Assembly: GCA_002049455.2 (NCBI GenBank)
Contig: KV918812.1
Span: 1-64,000 of the forward strand
DNA length: 64,000 nucleotides
Origin: Porphyra umbilicalis
Taxonomy: Eukaryota; Rhodophyta; Bangiophyceae; Bangiales; Bangiaceae
Reading direction: 5' to 3'
The notes under the pieces are model-generated. The model was not told the DNA's origin. It was given only the letters and a program-made list of their open reading frames with translations, and searched no databases. Position numbers and translations under genes: made by a program. Of this stretch, positions 41,380 to 53,132 are shown piece after piece. Within the stretch, counting starts at the first letter, position 1, and each line of letters begins with the position of its first letter.

Positions 41380-41890
41380 ATGACTCCACCAGGCAGTGTG
41401 AATGGACCCCCGCTGACAGCATCTCAGATCCAGTGTATTCAGCAGATCGATACTGACACTGCCCCATCCAGTGGATCACTTGTTTTTTCTGACACTGTTC
41501 CATCCAGTGGGTTGTGACTCTGCGCTTCTCTTGTTGCCTACAACATTTCTGCATATTTTTTTGCAAAGAAACAACGTCTTATGTCTCCTACAGTACCATG
41601 TCCCCATTGTTTTCAACTTTGGTGGAGATCGGTATGGTCTGGTCACCGCCGCGTTCCCCGCTGGCATGTGGTCCAAGAAGGAGGAGCATACGGCACGTCC
41701 GGGCCGAACTCGACCAAAACACCACTTTTTGAGAGAGACTCGTTTCTGATGCTCTGAAGGGTCCTGGGAAGGAAATAGTGAGTCGCTAAGCGCACAAACG
41801 CTTCCTTCCTTCTTTTTTCGCCCGTCCAAGGTCACAGTGGCCAGATATGCCGCTACCTCCCGACGGTGCCGTACACGTCTGCTGGCCAAC
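41380..41890. repeat. Dispersed repeat copy 1 (partner at 44322)
   Basis: Shares a diverged but collinear sequence with 44322-44850. Landmarks in both are CTGACAG...GAGATCCA/CAGATCCA, TGACACTG, ATCCAGTGGGTT, TGCCTACAAC and GCTAAGCG-ACAAA-GCTTCCTTC. There is no clear terminal structure and no conserved open frame. Confidence 0.7.
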
Positions 41891-42239
41891 CTTCTGTGTT
41901 CGTTGGCTGTGCTATATCGTATACTCTCAATAGAGACTAAAAAGCCACACCGGCACTGTCATAGGATCCCCACTGCACGTAGTGTGCTTTCAGCCAACCC
42001 AGCCACCCCTTTATCGCGCGTACGAGTCCCCTGCGCATGTGCCATGCCGCCAAACCATTCTAGGCCCTCCCTCGCAGTCCCAGGAGATCCCCGCCCATTC
42101 GTAGCTGTACGTCATGACGCCTCGTAGGCGGTTGTATCACTGATGTACTCTGGCACCTACTGGTAAAAAGAGGTCACCATCGGCCCACTTCGTTGTGTAC
42201 GATGGTCTGTGGGGAAACTACAAAGGCATGTTGCTATAC

Positions 42240-43530
42240 ACATGCGTCCGCAAGCACCGCGCACCCGGCGGCGTCGCCACTGCCGCAGCCCCCGGACCGT
42301 GCCCGTGAGCACACCCGGTGGCCGCGACGACGACGGCGGTGTGGCGGGCGGGGAACGGCAGGGGGAGGGAGGGAGGGGGAGGGAGGGGGGAGGGAGGGGG
42401 GAGGTGGGGTGGCGACCGCCCGGCGTCGAGGAGCCGCGGCGGCAGCTGGCGGCGGCGGCGTGGCGGCGGCGCTGCCGACCCCCCCCCACCGCGCACCCGC
42501 CGGACCGTGCCCGCGGGCACACCCGGTGGCCACGACGACGACGGCGGTGTGGCCGGCGGGGGGCGGCAGGGGGGGGGAGGGAGGGGGGAAGGAGGGGGGA
42601 GAGAGGGGGGAGGGGTGGGGGCGACCGCCCGGCGACGAGGAGCCGCGGCGGCGGCGGCGTGGCGACGGCGCTGCCGGCGCCCCCCCACAGCGCACCCGGC
42701 GGCGCCGCCACTGCCGCAGCTGCCAGACCGTGCCCGCGGGCACACCCGGTGGCCGCGATGACGACGGCGGCGAGGCCGGCGGGGGACGGCAGGGGGAGGG
42801 AGGGAGGGGGAAAGGAGTGGGGAGGGAGCGGGGAGGGGGGGTGACGACTGCCCGGCGACGAGCAGCCGCGGCGGCGGCGTGGCGGCGGCGGCGTGGCGGC
42901 GGCGGCGTGGCGGCGGCGGCGTGGCGGCGGCGCTGCCGGCTCCCCCCCACCCCGCACCCGCCGGCGTTGCCGCCGCCGTAGCCGCCAGACCGTGCCCGCG
43001 GGCACGCCCGGTGGCCACGACGACGACAGCGGTGTGGCCGGCGGGGGACGGCAGGGAGAGGGAGGCAGGGGGGATCGAGGGGGGAGAGAGGGGGGAGGGA
43101 GGGGGGAGGGGGGGGGCGACCGCCTGGCGACGAGGAGCCGCGGCGGCGGCGGCGAGGCGGCGGCGCTGCCGGCGCCCCCCCACCGTGCACCCGGCGGCGT
43201 CGTCGCCGCCGTACCCGCCAGACCATGCCCGCAGGCACACCCGGTGGCCACGTCGACGACGGGGGTGTGGCCGGCAGGGCACGGAAGGGGGAGGGAGCGA
43301 GGGGCGAGGGGGGGGGGCGACGGGCACCCACGGCGGCAGCGGCGCGGCGGGGGAGGGAGGGGGAGGGAGGGGGGAGAGAGGGGGAGGGGTGGGGGCGACC
43401 GCCCGGCGACGAGGAGCCGCGGCGGCGGCGGCGTGGCGACGGCGCTGCCGGCGACCCCCACCCCGCACCCGCCGGCGTCGCCGCCGCCGCAGCCGCCGGA
43501 CCGTGGGTGCACTGCGGAAGAGCACCCCGC
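42240..43530. repeat. Degenerate tandem array, unit about 210-265 bp
   Basis: The landmark CAC(A/G)CCCGGTGGCC recurs near 42310, 42520, 42741, 43004 and 43235. Each unit has a G-rich part (GGGGGAGGGAGG) and a (CGGCGG)n part (clearest at 42870-42930). Five to six units are visible with variable length. Long open frames exist on both strands in several phases, and I do not call them genes. Confidence 0.8.
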
Positions 43531-44321
43531 GGCCGTGTCGACTGAGAGGTGGGAGGGGAGGTGGCGGAGCGCGGGGGCCGCAGCCACGCGTGGGGGTGGG
43601 GCCGCACAACCGGTGCCCGTGCGCCCAGCCGACGACCGCGATACCCGGCTGGCGTTTGGTGGTCGGGTGGTGCCGGACGGGGGAGCAGTTCCAGTTCCAG
43701 GAGGGGGGGGAGGCGGAGCAAGGCAACGCCAGGGGGATGAAAGCGCGGCATCGGGCGCGGGGGGGGGGGGGGGGGCGGTGGGCGCGGCGGGGACAGCAGG
43801 CAGGGGAGGGGTCGAGGAGGGTACGGTGGACGTGCTCATGGTCATGGCGGTCATGACCACAGGCAACTACGTATTGTCGCTGAGGCACGTGTCACCCTCC
43901 GTGGCAGCACCCGTGGCACCTGGTGCCGGTCGGCGGAGGCCGCCCAGCGCCGCCGCCGGTTGATTCGCGAGGAGCTCTGAGAGCGCAGAGAGCTCCTCAG
44001 CTCTCGCCAGAAACAGAATTTTGCTTCGTTGTTGAGATCCTCAGGTACTACATGCACGCCAGTGACCCTGCAACGAGGACACATCGTAGCGAAAAACGCA
44101 GTGTTGTTGGAGGGAGGCAGCGGTGGTGGAGGGAGGCAGCGGTGGAGGAGGGAGGCCGCAATGGGGGGAAAGCACTGTTGTGGTGGGAGCGGCGACGCTG
44201 GGGGAGTCAGCAACGGCGGAATTCAGCAGGCCTCCAAACAGTCACGACAGCGGTCGTTGCTGCCGTGGCGACACCGCGCAGCTGGGACACCGCCCAACTG
44301 AGAGAGGCATGGGCACTGAGC
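43531..44321. other. Intergenic stretch, no gene assigned
   Basis: A G run lies near 43760-43777. GAGGGAGGCAGCGGTGG words near 44110-44155 recall the G-rich array at 40600. No gene was recognised. Confidence 0.4.
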
Positions 44322-44850
44322 AGACAGGAGAGACCTCCATCAACAGGTGCGTCAGGACCCCCTCTGACAGCGTGTGAGATCCACTGTACACGGCAGATTG
44401 ACACTGACACTGATCAATCCAGTGAATCACGTGTTGGTGCTGACACTGTCCAATCCAGTGGGTTACGACTCTACGCTTCCTTTTCTGCCTACAACTGTTC
44501 TGTTTCTTTTCTCGCAGAATAAACGTCACCACATGCCTCGTACAGTACTCTGTGCCCATTCTTATTATTTTCCACATAAGTTGGTATGGTCTGGTTGTCG
44601 CGTGGTACTCAGCTGCCATCTGGTCTCATAAGGAGGAGCGGACGGCACGTCTGGGAGGAACTTGACCAAAACATCACATTTTTTTTAAAGACTCGTTTCT
44701 GAACCTTTGAAGGGTCCTGAGAACGGCATTGCAACTGGCTAAGCGTACAAAGGCTTCCTTCATGCTCTTTGCACCCCCCGAAGGTCACAACTCCTACCAC
44801 CGAACCTGGAAACTGCCACCACCTCCCCACTGTGCTCAGCCTGTGGGCTA
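44322..44850. repeat. Dispersed repeat copy 2 (partner at 41380)
   Basis: Collinear with 41380-41890 in the same orientation. Together with the G-rich sequence found before each copy, this suggests an old segmental duplication of about 0.5 kb or more rather than two independent insertions. Confidence 0.7.
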
Positions 44851-46511
44851 GCCAACTTTTGGTGTGCGTGCTCACCACACACCCTATACTGTGTGTAGAG
44901 CCCGAAGCACCACATCAGCAGCCCCACTGAAACCACATCAGCAGCCCCACTGGACGCCCACAGAACGTACGTGGTACTTTCGATCAACCCAGCAGTCAGC
45001 ACATGGTGGGCGTGGGTCTCTTGCACACCAGGCATCCGGTGAACTCTACTCAGACTCGTTTATAGCTCGGGGGTATCCCCCTCTCCCACAGCCGCGGCGC
45101 GTAATCCCCCTGTGTGGCCGCCAGCCACCCCACCCATCGACCGCCCACTCTGACACCCGCCGCTGCTAGCCGCCGCCGCTCGCTGGCCCCCTCACTAGCC
45201 CCGCAGCCAACCAGCAGTTGCGGTCGGCCACCACCCCCATCGACCGCCCACCTGCACAGACTCCATCGCCGCCCGCCGCTAGCCGCCCCCACCGCCGGCA
45301 GACTGACGCTAATCGACCCCGCCGTCGGCCGCTCCCGCCGCCGGCCGCTCCCACCACCAGCCACTCCCACCACCAGCGCCCGCCGCCAGGTACCCCACCC
45401 GCCGACCACCCAACCTAAGACCCGCCTCAGCCAGAGGCCACCTCGCTCGCCGGTCGCCGCGCCCGCCAGCGCCCGCCCCCACCTCCGTCCACGCCTACGG
45501 CCGGCTGCGCCCGCCGACGGCTGTCCCACAGTGAGCCGCTCCCGTTGCCCGCCGCTCCCGCCGCCCACCGCTCTCGCCGCCCGCCGCCCCCGCCGCCCGC
45601 CACCCCCGCACAGGCCGCCCCCGAACAGGCCGCCCCCGCACAGGCTGCCCCCGCCACCCGCCGCCCCTGCCGCACGCTGCGCCCGTCGTCGGCCCCACCG
45701 GCCGCCGCCGACCCCTTCACATGGGGGAGTGGAGAGGGGCAAGGGCGGAGGTCGCTGCGCCGCGTCGGGAGAGCCACGGCGCGGCGCGGCGGAAGGCGGT
45801 GCTCGCTGATACCGCCAGCCCCCGGGGTAAAGGGGGAGCGCACAAGGGGGCCTGGGACAGGGGAAGAGGAGGAAGGCGGCGGATAGGACAGGGGGGAGGC
45901 AATGTGGGGGCGGGGGTCGAACCGGGGCGGGTGGCGCAGCGCGGTGCGACGGGGCACGGGGTGGTGCCCGTCCCCGCCACCGGCCCCCCATGGGCGGAAC
46001 GCGAAAGCAGGGGAGAGAAGAGTAGAGGGATAGAAGCGGGTGAGCAGAGGAAGAAGAGGGGAGCAGCGGGGGGGGGGGGGGAGGGGGGCGTGGGGAAGGG
46101 GGGCGTGGCAGGCGGGCGGGACAGGTGCAATACAGCCGCGACACGTGCATGACGGCCGACACGGCGGTCGGACGATGTGGCTCGGAGCATCGGGCGGGGG
46201 GGGGGGGATGGATCACATCTGTGCAAGGGGTGCCGCACAGCATCCTGGGGGGGGGGGGGGTCGGCCGTGCGTGTCGCCATCACCACCGACATTCCATACC
46301 TCGCCATGGTATTGCAATAGCGAAGCAGTAAATGCAATGGCCGAGGCATTCCCTTCTGGGGCCTGGGACTCGTGCTGGACGCACGGCCGCAGCAACGAGC
46401 AGCGAGCGCTCTCAGAGCTTCTCAGCTGTTTTGAGATGCAAACGTTTGCATGTTGTTTTAGATCCTGGGATCCTACATGCGCCCCCGGAAATCCGCTGCT
46501 CATCCATGCTA
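44851..46511. other. GC-rich low-complexity stretch, no gene assigned
   Basis: 45100-45720 is dominated by CCGCC/CCACC-type words. G runs lie near 46065-46080, 46195-46208 and 46244-46260. Several long open frames overlap in both directions and none has a recognisable domain. Confidence 0.5.
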
Positions 46512-47138
46512 TGGTGCGTGTCCCAAAATTGAGACATGCGCGTTTTCTGAAGGACTGACACATCACTGCACGGGGGCAGGCGGCGTAGGGTACGAGAAAA
46601 TTCTCGACTGGCCTCCATGGAAAGAGCCTCCCCCGACGCGTGCTTGGCTGACAACTCCTTAATACCCGCCTGTGGGCCCTGTTCTGTGGACCTCTCAGAT
46701 AGCCCCGATCTTGGAGCCAGTCTTTTTCAGGTTCTTGGGGTTAAAGGTTTGCAACGCCAAAGCTTATGTGCTAACTGGAGCTTCGATGAGGGGTGTCCCA
46801 AATCGTGTTTTCTTCAAAGGGGGCTACATGGCGGTCTTTTTCACGTTTTTATTGGTAATGTGGTGCCCTTTTCTTCGTGCACAAACTGTCAGCACATGCC
46901 TGCCCTAGTATCCGTGCTTTTAATTGGGGGGCGTGATCGTCACCTGTCGAAGCTGCAATGAATGATACTTCCCCCCATGACACGTGAGGATGTGCCGCCT
47001 CTGCTAACAGTGTCAGGGGCCGTTCTGGCAACGCAGAGGGTCCGAGTGGGTCGCATTACATCATCGGACCGCTGCAGAAGGCCAGTGGGCCGAGAAGAAA
47101 AGAAAAACCGCGATGTCTCATTTTTGGGACACGCACCA
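46512..47138. mobile_element. TA-flanked MITE-like element, copy 2
   Basis: Its ends match copy 1 at 37783-38410 (TGGTGCGTGTCCC...), with TA at 46510-46511 and 47139-47140. At 627 bp it differs from copy 1 at scattered positions. Both copies carry the same internal sequence, so they descend from one non-autonomous master. Confidence 0.85.
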
Positions 47139-47719
47139 TAATAGCGACTAATACACAGTACAAAAATCGGTTCAGTGATCGACGTTAGCACCTTAATGTA
47201 ACGCCAACCGGTCGTGACCAAGTACTGAAAGCCGCTGTCCCCATGAGTTCTGCTTCTGTAAGCATGCCGGCAGCCACCTGCGTGGTGTGTGATCCAGCGT
47301 GATCGATTCGCGCAGACGCTGGCCCCACGAACATCGGACGAATCCGACGGAGGGTGATAAAACCAGTTCCTGTTCGAGTCTCTCACAGACCCGACACTCA
47401 CCGATTCTTCAACCACGGTTTCCAGCCTCCAGACCGCGAAGTCTTCGAGTCTCTCTCAATCGTCAGGACCCGCAATCGCCGACGGAGGCAGCTACGTTGC
47501 AGGGCGTGTCCGACCGTGTCGGAGCATCGCTGTACATCTTTGACGTGTGGAGAGTACAAAGAGTTCACTTTCTGTATTTGACATGACGAGTTGAATGGGT
47601 GCTGCTTTTTGGCGCCTGCTTGCTCCTCTGAAGTCATCCCCACGACCGTCCGCCATCCGTCTGTTGTGGACAAGCGGCGAGCTGGTGATGATACTCATCC
47701 CAGGAGAACGAGTCCACTG
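47139..47719. other. Intergenic stretch, no gene assigned
   Basis: Mixed composition with short overlapping frames only and no domain. Confidence 0.4.
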
Positions 47720-48965
47720 CCACAGACAGCACTGCTCTGGGGGGTCGCTGGGAGGTGCTCCCGGGCGGGTGCGTCGCCGATTCTGGGTCGTGCGGGTGGG
47801 CCCGATCGGCGAGCCTGGGGGGGGGGCTCCTGGGGGGTTGCTGGGCCGGCTTTTACGCCCCCGCTACGGCGCGCCTGCGGGGGGGGGGGGCCCTGGGGGG
47901 TCGCTGGGCCGGCTTTTGGGCGCGCGCTACCGCGCGGCTGGGAGGGGGGCTCCTGGGGGGTCGCTGGGCCGGCTTTTGGGCGCCCGCTGCCGGCGCGCCT
48001 GGGGGGCGGGGGCTCCTGGGGGGTCGCTGGGCCGGCTTTTTGGCGCCCGCTACCGCGCGGCTGCGGGGGGGGCTCCTTCGGGGTTGCTGGGCCGGCTTTT
48101 GCGCGCCCGCCACGGCGCGCCTGCGCGGGGGGCGGGGCCATGGGGGGTCACTGGGCCGGCGTTTTGGCGCCCGCTGCCGGCGCGTCTGGGTGCGGGGGGG
48201 GCTCCTGTTGGGTCGCTGGGCCCGCTTTTGGGCGCCCGGTGCCGGCGCGCCTGGGGGGGCGGGGCTCCCTGGGGGTCGCTGGGCCCGCTTTTGGGCGCCC
48301 GCTGCCGGCGCGCCTGGGGGGGGCGGGGCTCCCTGGGGGTCGCTGGGCCGGCTTTTGGGCGCCCGCTACCGCGCGGCTGCGCAAAGGGCGGGGCCCTGGG
48401 GGGTCGCTGGGCCGGCGTTTTGGCGCCCGCTGCCGGCGCGTCTGGGTGCGGGGGGGGCTCCTGTTGGGTCGCTGGGCCCGCTTTTGGGCGCCCGCTGCCG
48501 GCGCGCCTGGGGGGGGCGGGGCTCCCTGGGGGTCGCTGGGCCGGCTTTTGGGCGCCCGCTACCGCGCGGCTGCGGGGGGGGCTCCTGCGGGGTTACTGGG
48601 CCGGCTTTTGCGCGCCCGCCAAGGCGCGCCTGCGGGGGGGGCGGGGCCCTGGGGGGTCGCTGGGCCGGCTTTTGCGCGCCCGCTGCCGGCGCTCCTGGGG
48701 GGGGGCGGGGCCCTGGGGGGTCTCTGGGCCGGCTTTAGGCGCCCGCTACCGCAAGGCTGGGGGGCGGGTTCCTGGGGGGTCGCTGGGCCTTCTTTTACGT
48801 GCCCGATACCGCGCACCTGGGGGGGGGCTCCTGGGGCGTCGCTGGGCCGGCTTTGGGGCGCTCGCCGTTGGCGCGCTTGCGCTGGGGGGGCTCTTGCCGG
48901 GTCGCTGGGCCGGCTTGTGGGGCCGCGCATCGCCGCCGGCCGCGCGCGGGGCGCTCCTGGGGCGC
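47720..48965. repeat. Minisatellite of about 60-bp units, about 20 copies
   Basis: Units follow the pattern G run, CTCCTGGGGGGTCGCTGGGCC, GGCTTTTGGGCGCCCGCTAC, then CGCGCGGCTG. The unit length varies (about 57-65 bp), mostly from the G run, so frames rotate between units. The long Gly/Trp-rich open frames that cover it are therefore unlikely to be genes. Confidence 0.92.
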
Positions 48966-50108
48966 GCTGGCTCCGCTGCGCTCGCGTGTGCGCCAGGCCG
49001 CGGGGGTCTCCGCACGCTCTCGGGTCTGCTACGCACCGCCGCCGTACAGGTAGGAATTTTCGCTCAATTTCGGGGCCGACCGGCACGGCTCACTGGGTGG
49101 GCTCGCCGTCAGCGGGGGCCGGGGCATACGGGTGCGTGCGGTCACACCGCTGCCGCACCACGGCGCCGCCGCTGCCCGCCCATTTTTGCGCGCCCTTTTT
49201 TTGGCCACCGGCCCGCCGCTGCCTGCCCGCTGGGGACGCCTAGCGGGCTCGCCACGTGCGCGCCTGGGTGGGGCCTTCCTGGGGCGCGTCTGGGCCTGCT
49301 TATGGAGCCGCGCATCGCCGCGGGCCGCGGGGTCGGGCGCGCCCGGGGCGTGCTCTGAGCGTGCGCGCGTGAGCGGTCCGCGGCGGCGGCTGGGCGGGCG
49401 GGCTTGCCGCCAGCTGGGGCGGGGTGCTGGGTGGGGGCTACCCCTCCGCTGCTCCCGCCACTGAGCGGCTGCCGGGCGCGCTTTTTTGGGGGCTGCGTGG
49501 CGGCGCTGGCGCCCGTGGGTCCGGGCGGATGGGCAGGTGGCTCCGGTGGAGGGGGGGGGGCGTCTGGGTGCACTCTGAGGTGGGTTCGTATTGCTGCCGC
49601 ACTCGCGCGCGCGCCTCGGTACGACTTGCATCCCGGGCTCGCGGCCGGCTACCACGCGGGATGGCCGCTACCCCCGCGCCGGCGGTCGATGCCGCCCCCG
49701 GCCTGCCCGTCGCTTCGTGGGTGGCGCTCCTGGCGGGTCGTTATGAGTGCCCTCTGGCAGCGTGGCACGCTTTTGATCGTGCCCATCCCTTTGTAGGCCG
49801 TTATCGGTGCAGGTCGGGGACACCGGCGCGGCACGGTGGCGGCGCTGAGTAGGGGGGCGTTGGTTTTTTTGGGTCTGCTAGCGGCGAGGAGACCCGTGGT
49901 CGGCAGCCGGTGCCGGGCGGCAAGGGTGCTGTAGCGCGGCGGGTGCAGCGTGCGGAAAGTTTAGCTCGTGCGGCTGGTGGGCCTCGCGTGCCGGGCGGTG
50001 GGTGCCGTGTGCTGGGCTGTGGGTGCCGGGTGCCAGGTGATGCGGCACTGCGCGATGGACTCGGGACCGGCAGTGGGCTGCCCGGCACCGCTTGTACTGT
50101 CTCCCACC
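48966..50108. other. GC-rich region upstream of the C48 locus
   Basis: Overlapping open frames are present but no domain was recognised. GTGCCGGGTGCC/GGGCTGTGGGTGCCGGG words lie near 49985-50040, just before the next gene. Confidence 0.4.
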
Positions 50109-52448
50109 ATGATGCAAGCGCCTCCCCCCCCCGCTGCATCTTCCATTCCAACACCCATTCATCGCTTGCTTCCTCCTGCCGGGGACCCCTTTTCCCCGCT
50201 GTCGCCCGCTGTTGCACCCGCTCCGTGCCCCCCTCCGAGCGTCCCGTCTGCAACACCCGACAATGTGTCCGCACCGTCGGCGTTTCCAGATGCTGCGCCT
50301 GCCGCTGAGGATGTGGCGTCTCGGCGCTCTTGCCCCTCCCCATCACCCCATGCAGGCTCGCCCCCCTTCCCGTCTCCCAATGCCGGCTTGCCATCCACGT
50401 CTCCCCCTACCGGCTTGTCGCCCCATTCCTCACCATCTACCCCCCCCGCGGCATCTACCAACGGTCGGGCGCCTCCTCGCGGAGCGTCCGCCGCATCTAC
50501 GGCTGCCGCTTGCATGAAGCGGGGTGCCAAGACGCTTCCTCCTCGGTCGCGCCCACCTCCGTCGCGCCCTCCTCCATCACGCTCTCCGCCGTCACGCCCT
50601 TCTCCGTCGTGCGCTCCGCCGTCGCGCCCTGCTCCGTCGCGCCCTGGTCCATCGCGCCCTCCTCCGTCGCGGCCCCCGCTGTCACGCCCATCTCCCGCTT
50701 CGTCGTCATCGGCTTTGAAATCAGCGGCCGGCAGCGGACGGTGTGCATCTCCTTCAACGGCGCCACTGAAGAGCGCGACCTCTGCACCTACGCCTTCGAC
50801 AGGAAGCCTGCCGGTGTCTCCCGCGATTCCCGAGACCGCGCTGGCGCTGCTCCATAGCATTTTGTCGCTGGGCACCGCGCTTGGGCGCATTGACAACTGC
50901 TTCTCGGGCGTGTACGTGGTGGTCGAGCGCGGGGACGGCTCCAAAACGCACCCGTACAGTGGCGAGGTGATCGACTGCGTGTCGGACAGCGTGCCCGACG
51001 CATTCAAGTCGGCTTTCACGCGTGCGTGGTGGGAAGCGCGTCGCCCCTCGTTTGGACCGGCTGTCGCCGTTGGTCGCGGCGGCTCGGGGGTGCCGCGTGG
51101 GTCTCGCAGTGGCGGCGCGGCGGCACCGGGCGTCGGTGCTGAGAGCGTCGTCGTGGTGAACGGCTCCGACGGTAGCCCGACGCTCTCCCTTCACCCGCCC
51201 GACGTGCTGCTGAAGGCCAAGTCGACGGCGCCCGGCACCCGCACCGTGACGACCACGATGGTCACTGACGTCTTGCGGTCTTTCGGGCTGGCGAGTATCA
51301 ACCAGATTACGGGTGCGCGCATCAAGAGCATCTTTAAGCGCATCAGCAACGCCGTCACGCATCCTGGTAAGGGCCGCCTCCAGTGGACGTGGCCGCAGGC
51401 ATGCCCCATCGACCTGCTGATGAACTACTGGCACGCGGAGGAGGAAGCGACTGAGGACAAGGTCTTCATTCACTCCGGCAGCCTCTATCCGCCTTGGCAC
51501 AACATCGTCAAGACCGGCCACGCGGAGCGCCGCCTCGCCGTCGTCGTGGCGGCCTGGATGAGCGACTACTGGATGTACAACTTGTGCGTGGAGCTCAACG
51601 TCAAGTGGACGACTGACTTCAGGTCCAAGCTCGGTTCCACCGAGGTGGCCGCGGCGGTGCTTGCCCCGCTGACCAAGAAGCGGGGGAGCTCGGGGGAGCA
51701 GGATTCGGGCAGGAGCCCGAAGAAGAAGCGGGGCACCGGCTCGCCCAAGCAGTCCACGGCCGACAAGACGGGGAGCCCGGCGGAGAAGGAGGCAGCCGCA
51801 GACCCAGCGGCCACTAACAAGGACGGCTCGGGCGGCGCCAATGAGAGCTCGTGGTCTACGGGATCGTCGAGACCGCTCTCGCTTGTGCTGCAGGACGCGG
51901 AGGGCTGCACGCTGCGCGGCTTGGCCGCCTCTGCGGACGTGGCCTCTGTGGCAATGGACTCATCGAGTATCGAGAACGCGTTTGTGGACGAGAAGGAGCG
52001 GCAGGCCGCCGCTACGGCGAGGCAGTTCCAGTCGCTGCTGCTGCCCTACGAGATCGTGGTGGAGTGCATCAAGTACTACGGCGCCAACATTGACGCCTCG
52101 AGCTCTACCACCTCGGAGGCAATCCTCAAGGTGAGCAGCAACTCAATCCCGCACACCACCCTCACCCGCGACGCGGTCATGGACATGCCGGCCGTGCACA
52201 CCTTCAACAAGGACGTGGCGATGCTGAAGGTGTCTTTTACGTGGGTGGGTGACTTGGCGGGCTCCCTTGACTATTTTCCTGAGGGGCTTGGCCCCATCTT
52301 TTCGCCGTCGGCCTCCGTCGCAGCCGTTGCCGGGGAAGTCTTCGAGTGGCTGTCCAACAGCCGCATCGGCGACGACGCGTGGCGGTTCTTCGACGAGTCG
52401 TTCGGCACCTACGGCGCCGAGGCGGGCGACAACGCGCACGGTGGGTAG
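50109..52448 (+). CDS. Large Pro/Ser-rich protein preceding the C48 protease domain
   Basis: An open frame of 779 codons from ATG 50109 (CCACCATGATG context) to TAG 52446; in-frame ATGs at 50040 and 50055 are alternatives. Residues 1-260 are Pro/Ser/Ala-rich, including a PPPSR-type tandem repeat at about 50540-50700. From about residue 265 the sequence looks globular (ALALLHSILSLGTALGRIDN, then DVLRSFGLASINQITGARIK, then a Trp-rich block WTWPQACPIDLLMNYWHAEE and LAVVVAAWMSDYWMYNL). A Lys/Ser-rich linker follows, then a final helical region. I do not recognise the family. The frame continues past its TAG into a C48 protease domain, so this is probably the N-terminal part of one protein. Long C48 proteins of this kind are often carried by transposons, but no transposase is seen here. 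Confidence 0.55.
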   Translation: MMQAPPPPAASSIPTPIHRLLPPAGDPFSPLSPAVAPAPCPPPSVPSATPDNVSAPSAFPDAAPAAEDVASRRSCPSPSPHAGSPPFPSPNAGLPSTSPPTGLSPHSSPSTPPAASTNGRAPPRGASAASTAAACMKRGAKTLPPRSRPPPSRPPPSRSPPSRPSPSCAPPSRPAPSRPGPSRPPPSRPPLSRPSPASSSSALKSAAGSGRCASPSTAPLKSATSAPTPSTGSLPVSPAIPETALALLHSILSLGTALGRIDNCFSGVYVVVERGDGSKTHPYSGEVIDCVSDSVPDAFKSAFTRAWWEARRPSFGPAVAVGRGGSGVPRGSRSGGAAAPGVGAESVVVVNGSDGSPTLSLHPPDVLLKAKSTAPGTRTVTTTMVTDVLRSFGLASINQITGARIKSIFKRISNAVTHPGKGRLQWTWPQACPIDLLMNYWHAEEEATEDKVFIHSGSLYPPWHNIVKTGHAERRLAVVVAAWMSDYWMYNLCVELNVKWTTDFRSKLGSTEVAAAVLAPLTKKRGSSGEQDSGRSPKKKRGTGSPKQSTADKTGSPAEKEAAADPAATNKDGSGGANESSWSTGSSRPLSLVLQDAEGCTLRGLAASADVASVAMDSSSIENAFVDEKERQAAATARQFQSLLLPYEIVVECIKYYGANIDASSSTTSEAILKVSSNSIPHTTLTRDAVMDMPAVHTFNKDVAMLKVSFTWVGDLAGSLDYFPEGLGPIFSPSASVAAVAGEVFEWLSNSRIGDDAWRFFDESFGTYGAEAGDNAHGG

Positions 52449-52457
52449 ACTGTCAAC

Positions 52458-53132
52458 ATGCGAGAGATTGCAAGCGCCTACCAGACGTCGTGGCTGACGT
52501 CGGCCACGATCAACGCCTTCATGATCGAGCAGCGGCTCGCGACGCGCTCGGAAGGGGGCTACGCCCTGCTCACCGAGCAAGTGGCGTCAGTCCTGCGAGT
52601 CATGGGGAACGAGGTGGCCCCAGAGGCGGCGCGGACGGCCGCGGCCGAGGTCGCTGCTGAGGTCGGCGCCTGCCGGTAGCTAGGCATGGTGGTCCACCTG
52701 TGCAATGCCCACTGGGTGTCGGCGGTCGTCAACGTCTTTGGCAGGGAGGTATTCGTCTACGACTCTCTGCCCGGCGTGAGCGAGGGGGAGATGGCGCTGG
52801 CCGTTGAGAGGATACTTCTCCTGTGCGACGCTGTGGCACACAAGCAGGCAACGTCGCCCGGTCGGACGCCGCTTGGAGACCAAGGGTGGAAGATCACCCG
52901 GTGCGAGGGTCCAACGCAGCCAGACGGTCATAGTTGTGGGGTGTACGCGGTCGCCCACGTTGCGTGTGCGCTGGGTGGCTTTCCTTTGAGTTCCGCCAGT
53001 CCCCGCGCGGACCTTCTGCGCCTCGCGCTCGTTCACCATCTGCTCTCTCGCGGGCGTCACTATGCGCGCGCACGGCTCGCGTGGAGTGGTGCCAGAGCGC
53101 CACCCCCCGGTGCCGTTGTCGCGGTAGTTTAG
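52458..53132 (+). pseudogene. Ulp1-like C48 cysteine protease domain with in-frame TAG
   Basis: This would cleave SUMO or a similar isopeptide-linked partner. The first part (52458-52679, ATG start) has the family's opening motif, SWLTSATINAFM (compare WLxDxxIN). TAG at 52677-52679 interrupts the frame three codons before MVVHLCNAHW. The second part (52686-53132) carries the catalytic set: His9 in NAHWV, Asp26 in VYDSL, Gln78 in TQPD and Cys84 in HSCGVY. All four are present. Both parts, and the larger frame ending at 52448, are in the same reading frame, so two TAG codons are all that separate three pieces. Nonsense mutation, unrecognised splicing or readthrough are all possible; a decayed gene is the simplest reading. 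Confidence 0.72.

Noticed and set aside
42157-43866. Pro/Arg-rich open frames over the 42-43.5 kb array
   Set aside because: Competing long frames exist on both strands over a degenerate tandem repeat, with no conserved motif.
47591-49358. Gly/Trp-rich 550-590 codon open frames
   Set aside because: They are produced by a minisatellite of variable unit length in which the frame rotates between units.
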